Assembly (NCBI GenBank): GCA_019753125.1
Contig: JAIELH010000057.1
Span: 1 to 51,518 of the forward strand
Direction of reading: 5' to 3'
Source of the DNA: Gallionellaceae bacterium
GTDB taxonomy: Bacteria > Pseudomonadota > Gammaproteobacteria > Burkholderiales > Gallionellaceae
DNA: 51,518 bases
A model generated the notes under the pieces. It did no database searches. It saw nothing but the letters and a program-made list of their open reading frames with translations, and was not told the DNA's origin. The position numbers and the translations under genes were made by a program. Shown here in pieces: positions 36,434 through 45,447 of this stretch; position 1 is the first letter of the stretch; every line of letters starts with the position of its first letter.

Positions 36434-36459
36434 AAAAATGGGTGGGCGCAGCCCACCCT
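36434..36459 (-). terminator. Terminator-like hairpin between btuB and btuM
   Basis: On the minus strand GGGTGGGC-TGC-GCCCACCC (8-bp perfect stem) is followed by ATTTTTC. It lies 10 bases after the btuB stop and about 23 before the btuM start. This is a good candidate for partial termination inside the operon. Confidence 0.7.
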
Positions 36460-36466
36460 GCAAAAG

Positions 36467-38275
36467 TTAATTCTTGGGTTGGTAATTCAGCGTGAAGTAT
36501 AACCCGCGCCGAGGCTGATTGTAGAACTGCACAGCCTCGTATTGCTTGTCCAGCAAGTTGTCGACCCGCCCCTGCAACAACCAGGCAGGCGCGGCACGAT
36601 ATTCGGCACGCACATCGAGCAAGCCGTAGCCGCCCAAACGTTTGGCGCTGGTGTTGGCAAGGTCGTCAAAGCGGCGGCCTTCCGCATACAGCGAACTGGC
36701 CAAACGATACGCGCCGAAGTCATGCGCCACTTCGATGCGCGCCGCTTCGGTCGCGCGACGGTTCAGCAATTTGCCTTGATTCGCGCCGGAGGTCTGACGC
36801 GGATCTTGCAGGGTTAGCGTACCGTTGATGTCACAGTCAGCCAGATGCGTTTGAAGCTGGCCTTCCACACCATTCAAACGCGCAGTGTTGATATTAACCG
36901 GGTTAAAGAGCGCATCGTAACCAATCAAGTCAGTGATGTTGGTTTGATAGGCGTTAAGTAGCCATTTACCCCAAGCGCCGCGATTACTCAGTCCTACCTC
37001 CAGGCTGCGCGATAATTCAGGGCGTAGCGTCGCACTGCCGAATCCGGGGTAATACAACTGGTTGAAGGTCGGCGCCTTGAACGCCGTGCCATACGAAACC
37101 GTCAAACGTGTTGTATCGCTGATTGCATAACCGTAACCCAAGCCACCGGTATTATGGTTGCCGAACTGCTGGTTATCGTCGTGCCGCGCGCTGGCTTGCA
37201 GGCTATGCGCACCAAAACCGCCTTGATATTGCCCGAACAGCGCGCGATTGTCGCGTGTGGCGCTGCTATAAACAGTAGTGCTATCGATGCGATCATTCTG
37301 GTAATCGAGCCCTGCCGTGAGTAACTGATCGGGCTTGACGGCAAAATCGTTCTGCCACGACAGGCTGTCGCGTTGCGTGTTATAGCGGCTCGAAGTTGCA
37401 CCGTTCAGCAAATCGTTGTATTTATCCTGACTACGCCCGGCGCGCAATGTCATGTTCCAAGCTTGCATCGGCGAAAATTTCAGCGAGCCCCCCAGCACTT
37501 GTTGCACATCTTCGTTCTCATTTGCGCCGCCAGCATCATATTGGTTTTTGCTGTTGGCGCGCAGCAGTTGCGCATCGGCTACCGCGCCATTGTCAAAGCG
37601 ATAACCGCCGTTCAATCCGAGTGATAAATTGCGATAGCCGTCTTTGTCCAGGTCGGCTCCGATAACATTACGTTTCGCACTGAAACCGCTGGTTTCCTGT
37701 TGATTGATCCTGGCGTTAAACCAGCCTTGCTCACCGCCGCCGCTTAAACCTGCTGTTCCATTGGCTGTGCCATATTTCCCCGCAGTCGCACTGAACGAAG
37801 GGCTCAGCGCACCACCACCCTTGCGGGTAAAAATCTGGATCACCCCGCCGATCGCTTCCGAGCCGTACAGGCTGGCGCGCGGGCCGCGCACGATTTCGAT
37901 GCGTTCGATCTGTGCGACAGGGATGTCTTGAAAGGATGCCGTGCCAGTTGTTGCCGAGCCAATTTTAACGCCATCGACCAGCACCAGCACATGATCGGCA
38001 TTGGTTCCACGCAAAAATACCGAAGTTGTCTTGCCTGGGCCGCCATTGTTGCTGAGGGTCAAACCCGCCACGCCACGCAGCACATCCGGCAACGATTGCG
38101 CTTGCAGGCGGTCAATATCCTGGCGCGTGATGACAGAAACGGAAGCCAGGGTCGCATCGGCGGACTGCGCGGTGCGCGTCGCCGTCACGACGATTTCGTC
38201 TAATGTGCCGCTTGCTGCATAAGCCAAGGGAGCAGCCGCGCATAAAATGGCGGCAAGAAGTTTTTGCTGTTTCAT
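36467..38275 (-). CDS. btuB: TonB-dependent vitamin B12 outer-membrane receptor BtuB
   Basis: A 602-residue receptor. It has a signal peptide 1-20 (ending PLAYA), a TonB box around DEIVVTATR (26-34), a plug domain with LPDVLRGVAGLTLSNNGG, VFLRGTNADHVLVLVDGVK and IERIEIVRGPRASLYGSEAIGGVI (by position about 107-131), then a 22-strand-type barrel. It takes up cobalamin or corrinoids using TonB energy. The ATG at 38275 is chosen over an upstream frame because the signal peptide starts there. The cobalamin riboswitch and a hairpin near the ribosome site lie upstream. Confidence 0.94.
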   Translation of the reverse strand: MKQQKLLAAILCAAAPLAYAASGTLDEIVVTATRTAQSADATLASVSVITRQDIDRLQAQSLPDVLRGVAGLTLSNNGGPGKTTSVFLRGTNADHVLVLVDGVKIGSATTGTASFQDIPVAQIERIEIVRGPRASLYGSEAIGGVIQIFTRKGGGALSPSFSATAGKYGTANGTAGLSGGGEQGWFNARINQQETSGFSAKRNVIGADLDKDGYRNLSLGLNGGYRFDNGAVADAQLLRANSKNQYDAGGANENEDVQQVLGGSLKFSPMQAWNMTLRAGRSQDKYNDLLNGATSSRYNTQRDSLSWQNDFAVKPDQLLTAGLDYQNDRIDSTTVYSSATRDNRALFGQYQGGFGAHSLQASARHDDNQQFGNHNTGGLGYGYAISDTTRLTVSYGTAFKAPTFNQLYYPGFGSATLRPELSRSLEVGLSNRGAWGKWLLNAYQTNITDLIGYDALFNPVNINTARLNGVEGQLQTHLADCDINGTLTLQDPRQTSGANQGKLLNRRATEAARIEVAHDFGAYRLASSLYAEGRRFDDLANTSAKRLGGYGLLDVRAEYRAAPAWLLQGRVDNLLDKQYEAVQFYNQPRRGLYFTLNYQPKN

Positions 38276-38293
38276 TGTGATTTTCCCGAATGA

Positions 38294-38316
38294 GTTCCAA
38301 GGTTCCCCGTTGGAAC
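38294..38316 (-). promoter_or_regulatory. Hairpin ahead of the btuB ribosome site
   Basis: GTTCCAA (38294-38300) pairs with TTGGAAC (38310-38316), a 7-bp stem with a 9-base loop about 20 bases before the btuB ATG. It could be part of the riboswitch expression platform that gates translation. This is inferred from position only. Confidence 0.45.
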
Positions 38317-38461
38317 GTTCAAACACAGGAAATGATGAGGGCAAAACAGGAAGGAAGCGCGGTCAACCGGCATGGCTGGCCATTCTGCCGTCCATGCGCC
38401 GCCCGCTGCATTTCCCGACCTATGAAATTACCCAAAGTTTTCTTGGGGAATCCCTGCATTC

Positions 38462-38640
38462 AAGGCCGATATACGGGCTCGCAAGACAAAACGCATCGCC
38501 TTCCCATAAGATCCCTTGCAGGGATATGCTCACAGTGGCATATTGATGTGTCCACACTTGCTTACCGTTGCGGGGGCAGCACAGGTGTTTCACCTGTTTC
38601 CCGTTTAACCGGATGGCGCAAACCATCCGGCACCTCAATG
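38462..38640 (-). promoter_or_regulatory. Cobalamin (AdoCbl) riboswitch upstream of btuB
   Basis: On the minus strand the aptamer shows GGTGCC with TTAAACGGGAA, the P-stem ACAGGTG/CACCTGT, the invariant TGCCCCCGCAACGGTAAGC, and the B12 box GCCACTG (38539-38533). GGGAAGGCGATGCG and the closing GAGCCCG...CGGCC follow. This is the classic adenosylcobalamin-sensing fold. It heads the 20-kb cobalamin operon and should shut off btuB and downstream genes when cobalamin is plentiful. About 185 bases of leader separate it from the btuB start. Confidence 0.95.
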
Positions 38641-38648
38641 CGGAACGG

Positions 38649-38657
38649 ATTATAGCA
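38649..38657 (-). promoter_or_regulatory. Extended -10 promoter for the riboswitch/cobalamin operon
   Basis: TGCTATAAT on the minus strand is a perfect -10 box with a TGn extension, placed about 15 bases before the aptamer's conserved GGTGCC. No good -35 is found at the usual spacing, as is common for extended -10 promoters. Confidence 0.6.
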
Positions 38658-38732
38658 AATGTTACGAGGGCGGTTATCTCCAACCGGAAGATGGCGTTTA
38701 ATAGCCGTGTTGAAGGTTTGAAAGCTCAGCCA

Positions 38733-40712
38733 TCAAACCTTAAAACGTGCCACGGATTCCCTGAGCGCGCCGGACAGTCTATCAAGCTCGACCGCCGTAT
38801 CGCTGTTCGCTGCGGCTGCCGCACTGTTTTCCTCGGTCATCTGGGCGATTTTCTCGATATTTGTCGCAACCTGCTGGATAGCGGAGCCCTGCTCGCGTAT
38901 TGCAGCGATAATATTCTGAACGTTGCTTGCCACTTCGCGCGAATCTTCGCCTATCCCGCGTAGCGAGCTTTCTGCCTTGCCAACCAGATCAAGGCTGCCA
39001 ACAACCTGGGTATCGGCCTGATTCATGCTCGCAACCGCCTCGCCGATATGCCCCTGAATGCCGCTGATAAGCGTGGCGATTTCTGCGGTCGCTTTTCCGG
39101 TACGTTCGGCCAGCTTGCGCACTTCGTCCGCCACGACCGCAAAGCCCCTTCCCTGCTCGCCGGCGCGCGCCGCTTCAATCGCGGCATTCAACGCCAGCAG
39201 GTTGGTCTGGTCGGCCACCTCCTTGATTACCTGAACGATGCCGCCAATTTTTTTCGAGCTTTCGTCGAGACGCTCCACATTGACATTCGATTGCCGGATC
39301 AATGCGGCGACATCGTTCACGTTTTTCACCGTTTCGGTCATGACCGCAAGCGCCTGCCCGGCTCCGCTATGCGCCTTTTCGACTATCTCGCCAGCCTTGC
39401 GAGCATTCTCGGTGGTTTCGCTGACGCTTACCGAAACTTCTTCTATGGCCGAAGCGACCGTTGCAGCGGCGCCCGCCTGTTCATGCGAACTCTTGAAAAC
39501 TTCGTTGCTTGAAGCGGCCAGCACGCTGGATGCGCTCGCAATATTGCCGCTGGATTGTTTGGACTCCAGAATAATGCTGCGAAATTTCTGCAGCAAGCGG
39601 TTGATCGCCAGCCCGGCACGCGCCGTTTCCTGTGTGCCGTCCTCGGGAATGCTGCGGCTGAAATCGTCGTGCGCAACCGCATACTCGGCCGCATCCACAA
39701 CAACTTCCAGCGATTGCTTCACCTTGTGCGCCACCCATCCCGCCGCTACCGCCGCGATTGCAATCGTCAACACCAGCAGTATCAACTGCACCACAAGGGT
39801 CATGCGGCTGGACGACAACAGCTTGTCGGCATCGGAGCTGATATTTTTTGTGATAGCCTCTTCGACTTCATGCAAGCCGTCGATCCTGGCGGTGCTTTGC
39901 TTGAACCACACGGACGGATCCACATCAAATCCGCCCTGCACGGCCTTTTCGGCCACGATGCTGCGCATACGCTGCACTTCCTTTACCGCATCGCGTGCCA
40001 GCACCGCTTTCAGCAGCGCTTTTTCCGATTCGCTTGCGGCGTCGACAAAGGCGTCCAGAAAGGCTTCCTGTTTGAAGATTTTTCCTGTGATATTGTGGAA
40101 TTGGGCGGGCTCGACCTTGTTCGCGACAAAAGCCGCCACGGTCAGCGCACGCTCCTGCCCGGCATTTTCCTTGGCATTGACAAAAGTATGGTAGGTCAAC
40201 AGTTGCCACGAAGTTACCGGATCATTGTTGTGCTCGGCAGCATCGCTGATCAACTCGGTAAGCCGGCCGATTGCTCCAGTGAAAAAAACTGATGATTCCG
40301 TAGCGGGAATAGCCAGCCTTGCAGCCTGTTCGCGTGTTTTGGCCAGCCCCTCGAGGCTGCGCCAGACCTCATCGATGTCCTTTTTCAATTCCGGCATCGA
40401 GCCGTTGAACACCTCCATCATCTGTTTGTAGGCCGCCAGCTTCTCATCGGTTTTTGCGCGTATGCCCGGCAGCGCGTCCGCAAACTTTCCCCCTTTGGAC
40501 TGAATGAAACCGGCGGTAGCGCCGCGTTCGGTCTGCATGTAATGAATCAAGTCACCGGCCGCCACTGCGACCCCCATGATTTTCTTCGACTGGACTGCAC
40601 TCTGGTAGCGGCAAAAACTATCCCAGATCAGCGTGCCGGAAGACAAAACCAGCGCCGCCACAGGGACCAATACCAGCAACACAAGATATTGCGTAATCGT
40701 TAAGCGTTTCAT
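38733..40712 (-). CDS. Methyl-accepting chemotaxis protein with NIT-type sensor domain
   Basis: A 659-residue chemoreceptor. TM1 is at about residues 8-27. A helical periplasmic domain (about 45-300) contains [20 protein letters not shown], the NIT (nitrate/nitrite-sensing type) signature. TM2 lies near 305-328, then a HAMP-like linker and a cytoplasmic signalling domain with the hairpin tip [20 protein letters not shown] and [19 protein letters not shown]. It should signal through CheA/CheW; the ligand could be nitrate or nitrite but is unproven. GGGGGAG lies just before the ATG. No che genes are adjacent. Confidence 0.9.
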   Translation of the reverse strand: MKRLTITQYLVLLVLVPVAALVLSSGTLIWDSFCRYQSAVQSKKIMGVAVAAGDLIHYMQTERGATAGFIQSKGGKFADALPGIRAKTDEKLAAYKQMMEVFNGSMPELKKDIDEVWRSLEGLAKTREQAARLAIPATESSVFFTGAIGRLTELISDAAEHNNDPVTSWQLLTYHTFVNAKENAGQERALTVAAFVANKVEPAQFHNITGKIFKQEAFLDAFVDAASESEKALLKAVLARDAVKEVQRMRSIVAEKAVQGGFDVDPSVWFKQSTARIDGLHEVEEAITKNISSDADKLLSSSRMTLVVQLILLVLTIAIAAVAAGWVAHKVKQSLEVVVDAAEYAVAHDDFSRSIPEDGTQETARAGLAINRLLQKFRSIILESKQSSGNIASASSVLAASSNEVFKSSHEQAGAAATVASAIEEVSVSVSETTENARKAGEIVEKAHSGAGQALAVMTETVKNVNDVAALIRQSNVNVERLDESSKKIGGIVQVIKEVADQTNLLALNAAIEAARAGEQGRGFAVVADEVRKLAERTGKATAEIATLISGIQGHIGEAVASMNQADTQVVGSLDLVGKAESSLRGIGEDSREVASNVQNIIAAIREQGSAIQQVATNIEKIAQMTEENSAAAAANSDTAVELDRLSGALRESVARFKV

Positions 40713-40893
40713 ACTCTCCCCCGTTGATTGTTGGCTCTATAAGAATCTCGGCCTTATTTTTATATTGGCATTACTTCTTGGATGTGCGCGTAACATACTG
40801 ACAGCCAAACAACTTCAGAGCAGTGTTTGTTCGAAGCTGCCTGGCTGGGTAAAGATTCCTTGGTTAACGCAAAACGCTGCCCCAACCTTGTGT

Positions 40894-41337
40894 TCAGGGA
40901 TGCAAACCTCCTGCATTGTTAGGTTTGAGATCGTAATAATGTGTATCCAGCACCGCCTTGAACGGCTTGCCATCCAGCTCGATGTGTTTAACCAGGCTGG
41001 ATTTCAAGGTATTGGCGTAATGCTTCCCCTCATGGCTGGACCACATGCCATTCTTGGCTGTCAATTCATTCTTGATGCGTTGAAATTCATTCAACAGGCG
41101 TTGATGGGTCAGCCGGTGCTGGGAAAAATCGAAACCAATCGTCTGTGCAATATTTTCTTCGACCACGAAACAGTCATGCAGATAATCTTCCAGCAGATCG
41201 AATAGTCCTGACAAGGCAGCCGCCTCACCTGCCGAAATCGACCTGGACAAGTCATTGATTGTGTTATGCAACCGCTTGTGCTTTGAATCGATAAGCCGGT
41301 TGCCGACACTTAATTTTTTTGACCACATAGATTCCAT
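40894..41337 (-). CDS. Hemerythrin-like protein with altered diiron ligands
   Basis: A 147-residue four-helix hemerythrin-family protein. It keeps H20 (LIDSKHKRLH), E60/E61 (VVEEN) and the HxxxH pair H74/H78 (QHRLTHQRL). Two usual ligand positions differ. The HFxxEE motif reads CFVVEE, with Cys56 where His is expected. The last HIxxxD motif reads HIELDG, with Asp one residue early. It may therefore bind iron differently or do redox sensing rather than O2 carriage. The ATG at 41337 has AAGGG upstream; ATG at 41328 is possible. A 24-bp palindrome lies 64 bases upstream. Confidence 0.75.
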   Translation of the reverse strand: MESMWSKKLSVGNRLIDSKHKRLHNTINDLSRSISAGEAAALSGLFDLLEDYLHDCFVVEENIAQTIGFDFSQHRLTHQRLLNEFQRIKNELTAKNGMWSSHEGKHYANTLKSSLVKHIELDGKPFKAVLDTHYYDLKPNNAGGLHP

Positions 41338-41400
41338 GCTGCCCTTGCGGCTATTGGATACTATGCGCTTTATACGTGCATCCTGCCGCAATGGATATAT

Positions 41401-41447
41401 GCCGAAATATCTAGATATTTCGGCTTAAGCCGCCTATATATTCCGGC
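41401..41447. promoter_or_regulatory. 24-bp perfect palindrome with extra half-site upstream of the hemerythrin gene
   Basis: GCCGAAATATCT joined to its exact reverse complement occupies 41401-41424. A further half-site-like ATATTCCGGC lies at 41438-41447. It is AT-centred, has no T-run and is 64 bases before the hemerythrin ATG, so it reads more like a dimeric-repressor operator than a terminator. It also lies 3' of spoT. Confidence 0.6.
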
Positions 41448-41479
41448 TGGCCACTCAGGCATTCCGGCCTGTTTGGCTG

Positions 41480-43594
41480 CTAGGCGGCGCTCTTTACCCG
41501 AACGATGCGCAGCACTTCCGGTATCTTGCGCAACCCGCGAAGGATGTTCGCAAGGTGCAGGCGATTGTTCACTTCCAGTGTGAAATGCAGTGCGGTATGC
41601 CTGCCCTCGCTGGCAAAATTGACGTTCTCGATGTTGGATTCCGCTTCGGCAATGGCGGCGGCGATTTTCGCCAGCACACCGCGCTGATTGGCGACCAGCA
41701 GCTTGATGTTGACTTCGAAAACACGGCTGATGTTTTTATCCCACGCAACTTCCAGCCATTGCTCGTTGCTGCCTTGGGCGCGGCGAATAGCGGGGCAGTC
41801 GCGGGTATGCACCACCAGGCTTTGCCCGCTCTTGACCACGCCGATGATCGGGTCGCCGGGAATCGGGCTGCAACACTTGGCGAACTGCACCGCCACGCCC
41901 TCGGTGCCCTGGATCGTGATAGCCTGCCTGGTCAGCGGTTCGTTTGAAACAGCTTCGCCAATCGAGGCGAGCTGCCGGGCCACCACTATATTGAGGCGGC
42001 GGCCAAGGCCGATGTCGGCGAGTATATCCTGCCGCGTTTTCAGGCCCGTTTCCCTGAGCAGCTTGTTCCAGTGCGCCTCATCCATGCTCTGCGGCTGGAT
42101 ACCCAGCGTATGCAGCGCCTGGTTGAGCAGGCGCTCGCCAAGCTCTGCCGACTCGCCGGACTGCATGGTCTTGAGGAAATGGCGGATGTGGCTGCGCGCC
42201 TTGCTGGTGGTGACATAGCCGAGCCAAGCCGGATCCGGTTTGGCATGCGATGCGGTAATGATCTCGACACAGTCGCCGTTCTTGAGTTCGGTGCGCAATG
42301 GCGCCAGTTCATGGTTCACCTTCACGGCAATGCAATGGTTGCCGATATCGGTGTGCACGCTGTAAGCAAAATCCACTGCGGTTGCGCGGCGCGGCAACGA
42401 CATGATCTTGCCCTTGGGGGTGAAGACATATACCGCATCCGGGAACAGATCCACCTTCAGGTGCTCCAGAAACTCTGCCGAATTGCCGCTCTGACTGAGG
42501 CTTTCCAGCAACTCCTGCAACCACTGGTGGGTTTTCTTGTGCAGGTCGTTGATCGATTCGTGACCGCTCTTGTACAGCCAGTGCGAAGCCACGCCGGCGT
42601 CGGCGATCCTGTGCATCTCGTGGGTGCGTATCTGGATCTCGATCGGCGTGCCGAACGGGCCGAACAATGTCGTGTGCAGCGACTGGTAGCCGTTCACCTT
42701 GGGAATCGCGATATAGTCCTTGAACTTGCCCGGAATGGGCTTGTACAGCCCGTGCAGCGCGCCCAGCGCCCTGTAGCAGGAATCGAAATCATCCACCAGC
42801 ACGCGGAATCCATAGATGTCGAGCACCTCGGCGAAAGCCAGCGATTTGCTCTGCATTTTCTTGTAGATGCTGTAGATATTCTTTTCGCGGCCGGCCACCT
42901 CGGCATGGATATGATGCTCGCCGAGCCGTCTCTGTATCGCCTCGAGTATCCGGTCAACCACCTGGCGGCGGTTGCCGCGCGCCACCTTCAGCGCCTTGGA
43001 CAACACCGCGTAGCGGTTGGCATGCAGGTACTTGAAACTCAAATCTTCAAGCTCGTGGTGAATGTCATGCAGGCCGAGGCGGTTCGCGATCGGCGCATAA
43101 ATTTCCATCGTCTCGCGGGCGATGCGCTCGCGCTTCTGGTGCGGCATGGCTTCCAGCGTGCGCATGTTATGCAGGCGGTCGGCCAGTTTGATCAGGATGA
43201 CGCGCACATCGCGCGTCATCGCCAGCAGCATCTTGCGGAAATTTTCCGCCTGCGCATCTTCGCGCGTCTCGAACTGAAGCTTCTCCAGCTTGCTCAGGCC
43301 ATCCACCAACTCCGCTACCGGCTTGCCGAATTTTTCGGCGATCTGGCCGGAGGTGATGCCGGTGTCTTCCACCACATCGTGCAACAGCGCGGCGATGATC
43401 GCCTGCACATCGAGACGCAGGGACGCGAGAAGGCGCGCTACGGAAATCGGGTGGGTGACATAAGGGTCGCCGGACTGGCGCGTTTGCCCTTGGTGCGCGG
43501 CGCGGCTAAACTCGATAGCGGCGCGGACATGCTCGGCATCCTGCGGTTTAAAGTAGGCCGCAACCTCTTCGAGAAGGGATTCTGCATCGGACAT
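41480..43594 (-). CDS. spoT: Bifunctional (p)ppGpp synthetase/hydrolase SpoT
   Basis: A 704-residue RelA/SpoT homologue. The N-terminal HD hydrolase domain is intact (H48 in YVTHP, HDVVEDT at 72-78, LADRLHNMRTL). The synthetase domain is intact too (VLDIYGFRVLV, KDYIAIPKVNGYQSLHTT). TGS (VYVFTPKGKIMSLPRRATAVDFAY near 385) and a C-terminal ACT domain follow. It makes and degrades the stringent-response alarmone. The gene order gmk-rpoZ-spoT is the classic one. Confidence 0.96.
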   Translation of the reverse strand: MSDAESLLEEVAAYFKPQDAEHVRAAIEFSRAAHQGQTRQSGDPYVTHPISVARLLASLRLDVQAIIAALLHDVVEDTGITSGQIAEKFGKPVAELVDGLSKLEKLQFETREDAQAENFRKMLLAMTRDVRVILIKLADRLHNMRTLEAMPHQKRERIARETMEIYAPIANRLGLHDIHHELEDLSFKYLHANRYAVLSKALKVARGNRRQVVDRILEAIQRRLGEHHIHAEVAGREKNIYSIYKKMQSKSLAFAEVLDIYGFRVLVDDFDSCYRALGALHGLYKPIPGKFKDYIAIPKVNGYQSLHTTLFGPFGTPIEIQIRTHEMHRIADAGVASHWLYKSGHESINDLHKKTHQWLQELLESLSQSGNSAEFLEHLKVDLFPDAVYVFTPKGKIMSLPRRATAVDFAYSVHTDIGNHCIAVKVNHELAPLRTELKNGDCVEIITASHAKPDPAWLGYVTTSKARSHIRHFLKTMQSGESAELGERLLNQALHTLGIQPQSMDEAHWNKLLRETGLKTRQDILADIGLGRRLNIVVARQLASIGEAVSNEPLTRQAITIQGTEGVAVQFAKCCSPIPGDPIIGVVKSGQSLVVHTRDCPAIRRAQGSNEQWLEVAWDKNISRVFEVNIKLLVANQRGVLAKIAAAIAEAESNIENVNFASEGRHTALHFTLEVNNRLHLANILRGLRKIPEVLRIVRVKSAA

Positions 43595-43643
43595 GTGAAA
43601 TCACATCGATCATCCAAATGGCGGACAACCGCCGTTTCCGGGG

Positions 43644-43850
43644 TTACGCCTGGCCGCGATTCAGGATTTCCTTGCCTACCTTGCCCTCGCTGATTTCACG
43701 CAGCGCGATAACGGTAGGCTTGTCCCGGCTATCTTCCACCAGATGTGTCGCGCCGTTTGCCAACTGGCGTGCACGGTAAGCTGCGGCCAGCGTCAACTCA
43801 AAGCGGTTCGGGATTTGCGAAAGACATTCTTCAACGGTAATGCGTGCCAT
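43644..43850 (-). CDS. rpoZ: RNA polymerase omega subunit
   Basis: A 68-residue protein starting [10 protein letters not shown] and containing [16 protein letters not shown] and [16 protein letters not shown], the omega core that cradles the beta' C-terminus and forms part of a ppGpp site. It lies between gmk (five bases upstream) and spoT. Confidence 0.96.
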   Translation of the reverse strand: MARITVEECLSQIPNRFELTLAAAYRARQLANGATHLVEDSRDKPTVIALREISEGKVGKEILNRGQA

Positions 43851-43855
43851 ATGAT

Positions 43856-44473
43856 TTACTCCGGGTTCTGTAATTGGTTGATCAGCATCTGATGGTGTGC
43901 CAGTTGGTTTGTGCAGCGCAGCCTGGCAGAAAGCACAACCGCGTTCAGTTCGCGCAGCGCCTCGTTCAGATTGTCGTTGATGATAACATAATCGAATTCG
44001 GCGACGTGGGACACATCCTCGCGCACCGCCGCCATGCGCCTGGCGATCACGTCATGCTCGTCCTGGCCGCGCCCTTTCAGGCGCTGCTCCAGCGCCTCGA
44101 TCGAAGGCGGCAGGATGAAGATGCTGATGCACCGCGGAAACAGTTTGCGCACCTGCGCCGCGCCCTGCCAGTCTATTTCCAGCAGGATATCGCGCCCTTT
44201 GGCGATCTCCGCGCTGATCCATTTTTGCGAGGTGCCATAAAAGTTGCCGTACACTTCTGCGCTCTCGAGAAACTCGCCGCGTTTTGCCATCGCGAGGAAA
44301 GCCTCACGCTCGACAAAATGATAGTCCTTGCCGTCAACTTCGCCGGGGCGCGGGTTGCGCGTAGTGTAAGAAATCGACAGGTTGATCTGTGGATTGATAT
44401 TGAGCAAGGCACGCACCAGGCTGGTCTTGCCTGCGCCCGATGGTGCGCTGATGACGAATAAATTTCCAGGCAT
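43856..44473 (-). CDS. gmk: Guanylate kinase
   Basis: A 205-residue enzyme converting GMP to GDP. P-loop [12 protein letters not shown] at residues 9-20, [20 protein letters not shown] for GMP binding, YGNFYGTS and [12 protein letters not shown] are all present. It follows yicC and precedes rpoZ. Confidence 0.97.
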   Translation of the reverse strand: MPGNLFVISAPSGAGKTSLVRALLNINPQINLSISYTTRNPRPGEVDGKDYHFVEREAFLAMAKRGEFLESAEVYGNFYGTSQKWISAEIAKGRDILLEIDWQGAAQVRKLFPRCISIFILPPSIEALEQRLKGRGQDEHDVIARRMAAVREDVSHVAEFDYVIINDNLNEALRELNAVVLSARLRCTNQLAHHQMLINQLQNPE

Positions 44474-44499
44474 GGTTTATTCTCCCGATGAATTTAATG

Positions 44500-45372
44500 C
44501 TATTCCAGATTCTGAATCTGCTCGCGCATCTGCTCGATCAGTATCTTCATCTCCATCGCGCTGCGCGACACTTCCGCATCGACGGATTTCGAGCCCAGCG
44601 TATTGGCCTCGCGATTCAGCTCCTGCATCAAAAAGTCCAGCCGCTTGCCGACCGCGCCGCCCTGCGCAAGAATGCGGCGCATCTCGGTGAGGTGACTGGA
44701 CAGCCGCGACAATTCTTCATCGACATCTATCTTGCTGGCGAACAGCGTGATTTCCTGGCGGATGCGCTCGTCCCACATGTCCTGGGCATTCTGCAGCGCA
44801 TCGCGCAGCCGCGCGGCAAGTTTCTGCTCGTAGGCGGCGATCGCGGCGGGAACATGCGGCATCACGCTCTGGCGCAGCGCCTCGATTTTTTCGATGCGCT
44901 GCAACAAGAAATCCTTGAGCTTTTCGCCTTCGCGGGCGCGCGATGCGGAAAATTCCTGCAACACCTCCTGCATCAACCCGAACAGTGCGGTGCGCAGTTC
45001 GTCCGCCGATGCCGCAGGTGCCTCCAGCACGCCATTCCAGCGCAGCACGTCGGCCACGCTCAAGGTTCGCGCTTCCGGCAGCGCTGTTTGCACTTCCCTG
45101 TTCCACGCCGCGAGCTGCTGCAACAAGTCGCGGTTCAGCGCAGCGCCACTTTGCGCGCCGCGCGCCGCATAATTGATGCGGCATTCCACCTTGCCGCGCT
45201 GCAACTGTGCGGCAATCGCTTCGCGCAGCGCGCCCTCGAAACTGCGGAGCTCATCCGGCATGCGCAACTGTACATCCAGATAGCGATGGTTGACGGCGCG
45301 CAGTTCCAATGTCAGCGAACCGCTGTCAAGCTCCGCGCTGGCGGCGGCATAACCTGTCATACTTAAAATCAT
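44500..45372 (-). CDS. yicC: YicC family endoribonuclease
   Basis: A 290-residue protein of normal family length with the MTGYA start, LELRAVNHRYLDVQLRMPDEL and the C-terminal EVSRSAMEMKILIEQMREQIQN (by position near the end). YicC proteins are single-strand endoribonucleases implicated in sRNA turnover. The ATG at 45372 (MILSMTGYA) matches E. coli YicC (MIRSMTAYA). The much longer open frame upstream is antisense to the phosphatase gene and is rejected. It is divergent from the PP2C gene. Confidence 0.93.
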   Translation of the reverse strand: MILSMTGYAAASAELDSGSLTLELRAVNHRYLDVQLRMPDELRSFEGALREAIAAQLQRGKVECRINYAARGAQSGAALNRDLLQQLAAWNREVQTALPEARTLSVADVLRWNGVLEAPAASADELRTALFGLMQEVLQEFSASRAREGEKLKDFLLQRIEKIEALRQSVMPHVPAAIAAYEQKLAARLRDALQNAQDMWDERIRQEITLFASKIDVDEELSRLSSHLTEMRRILAQGGAVGKRLDFLMQELNREANTLGSKSVDAEVSRSAMEMKILIEQMREQIQNLE

Positions 45373-45447
45373 GGCAGAGACTTTCGGGTAACTGGCGCAC
45401 AAATAAAAGACTGTGCTCGGAGGTTGCATTATATTACGATTGTCATC

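Noticed and set aside
40713-40790. Flagellar sigma-28 promoter before the chemoreceptor gene
   Set aside because: A GCCGAGAT resembling the -10 exists, but no TAAA lies at the required spacing.
42071-43693. 540-codon plus-strand frame opposite spoT
   Set aside because: Antisense shadow of a well-conserved gene; composition is His/Arg/Gln-rich and matches no family I know.
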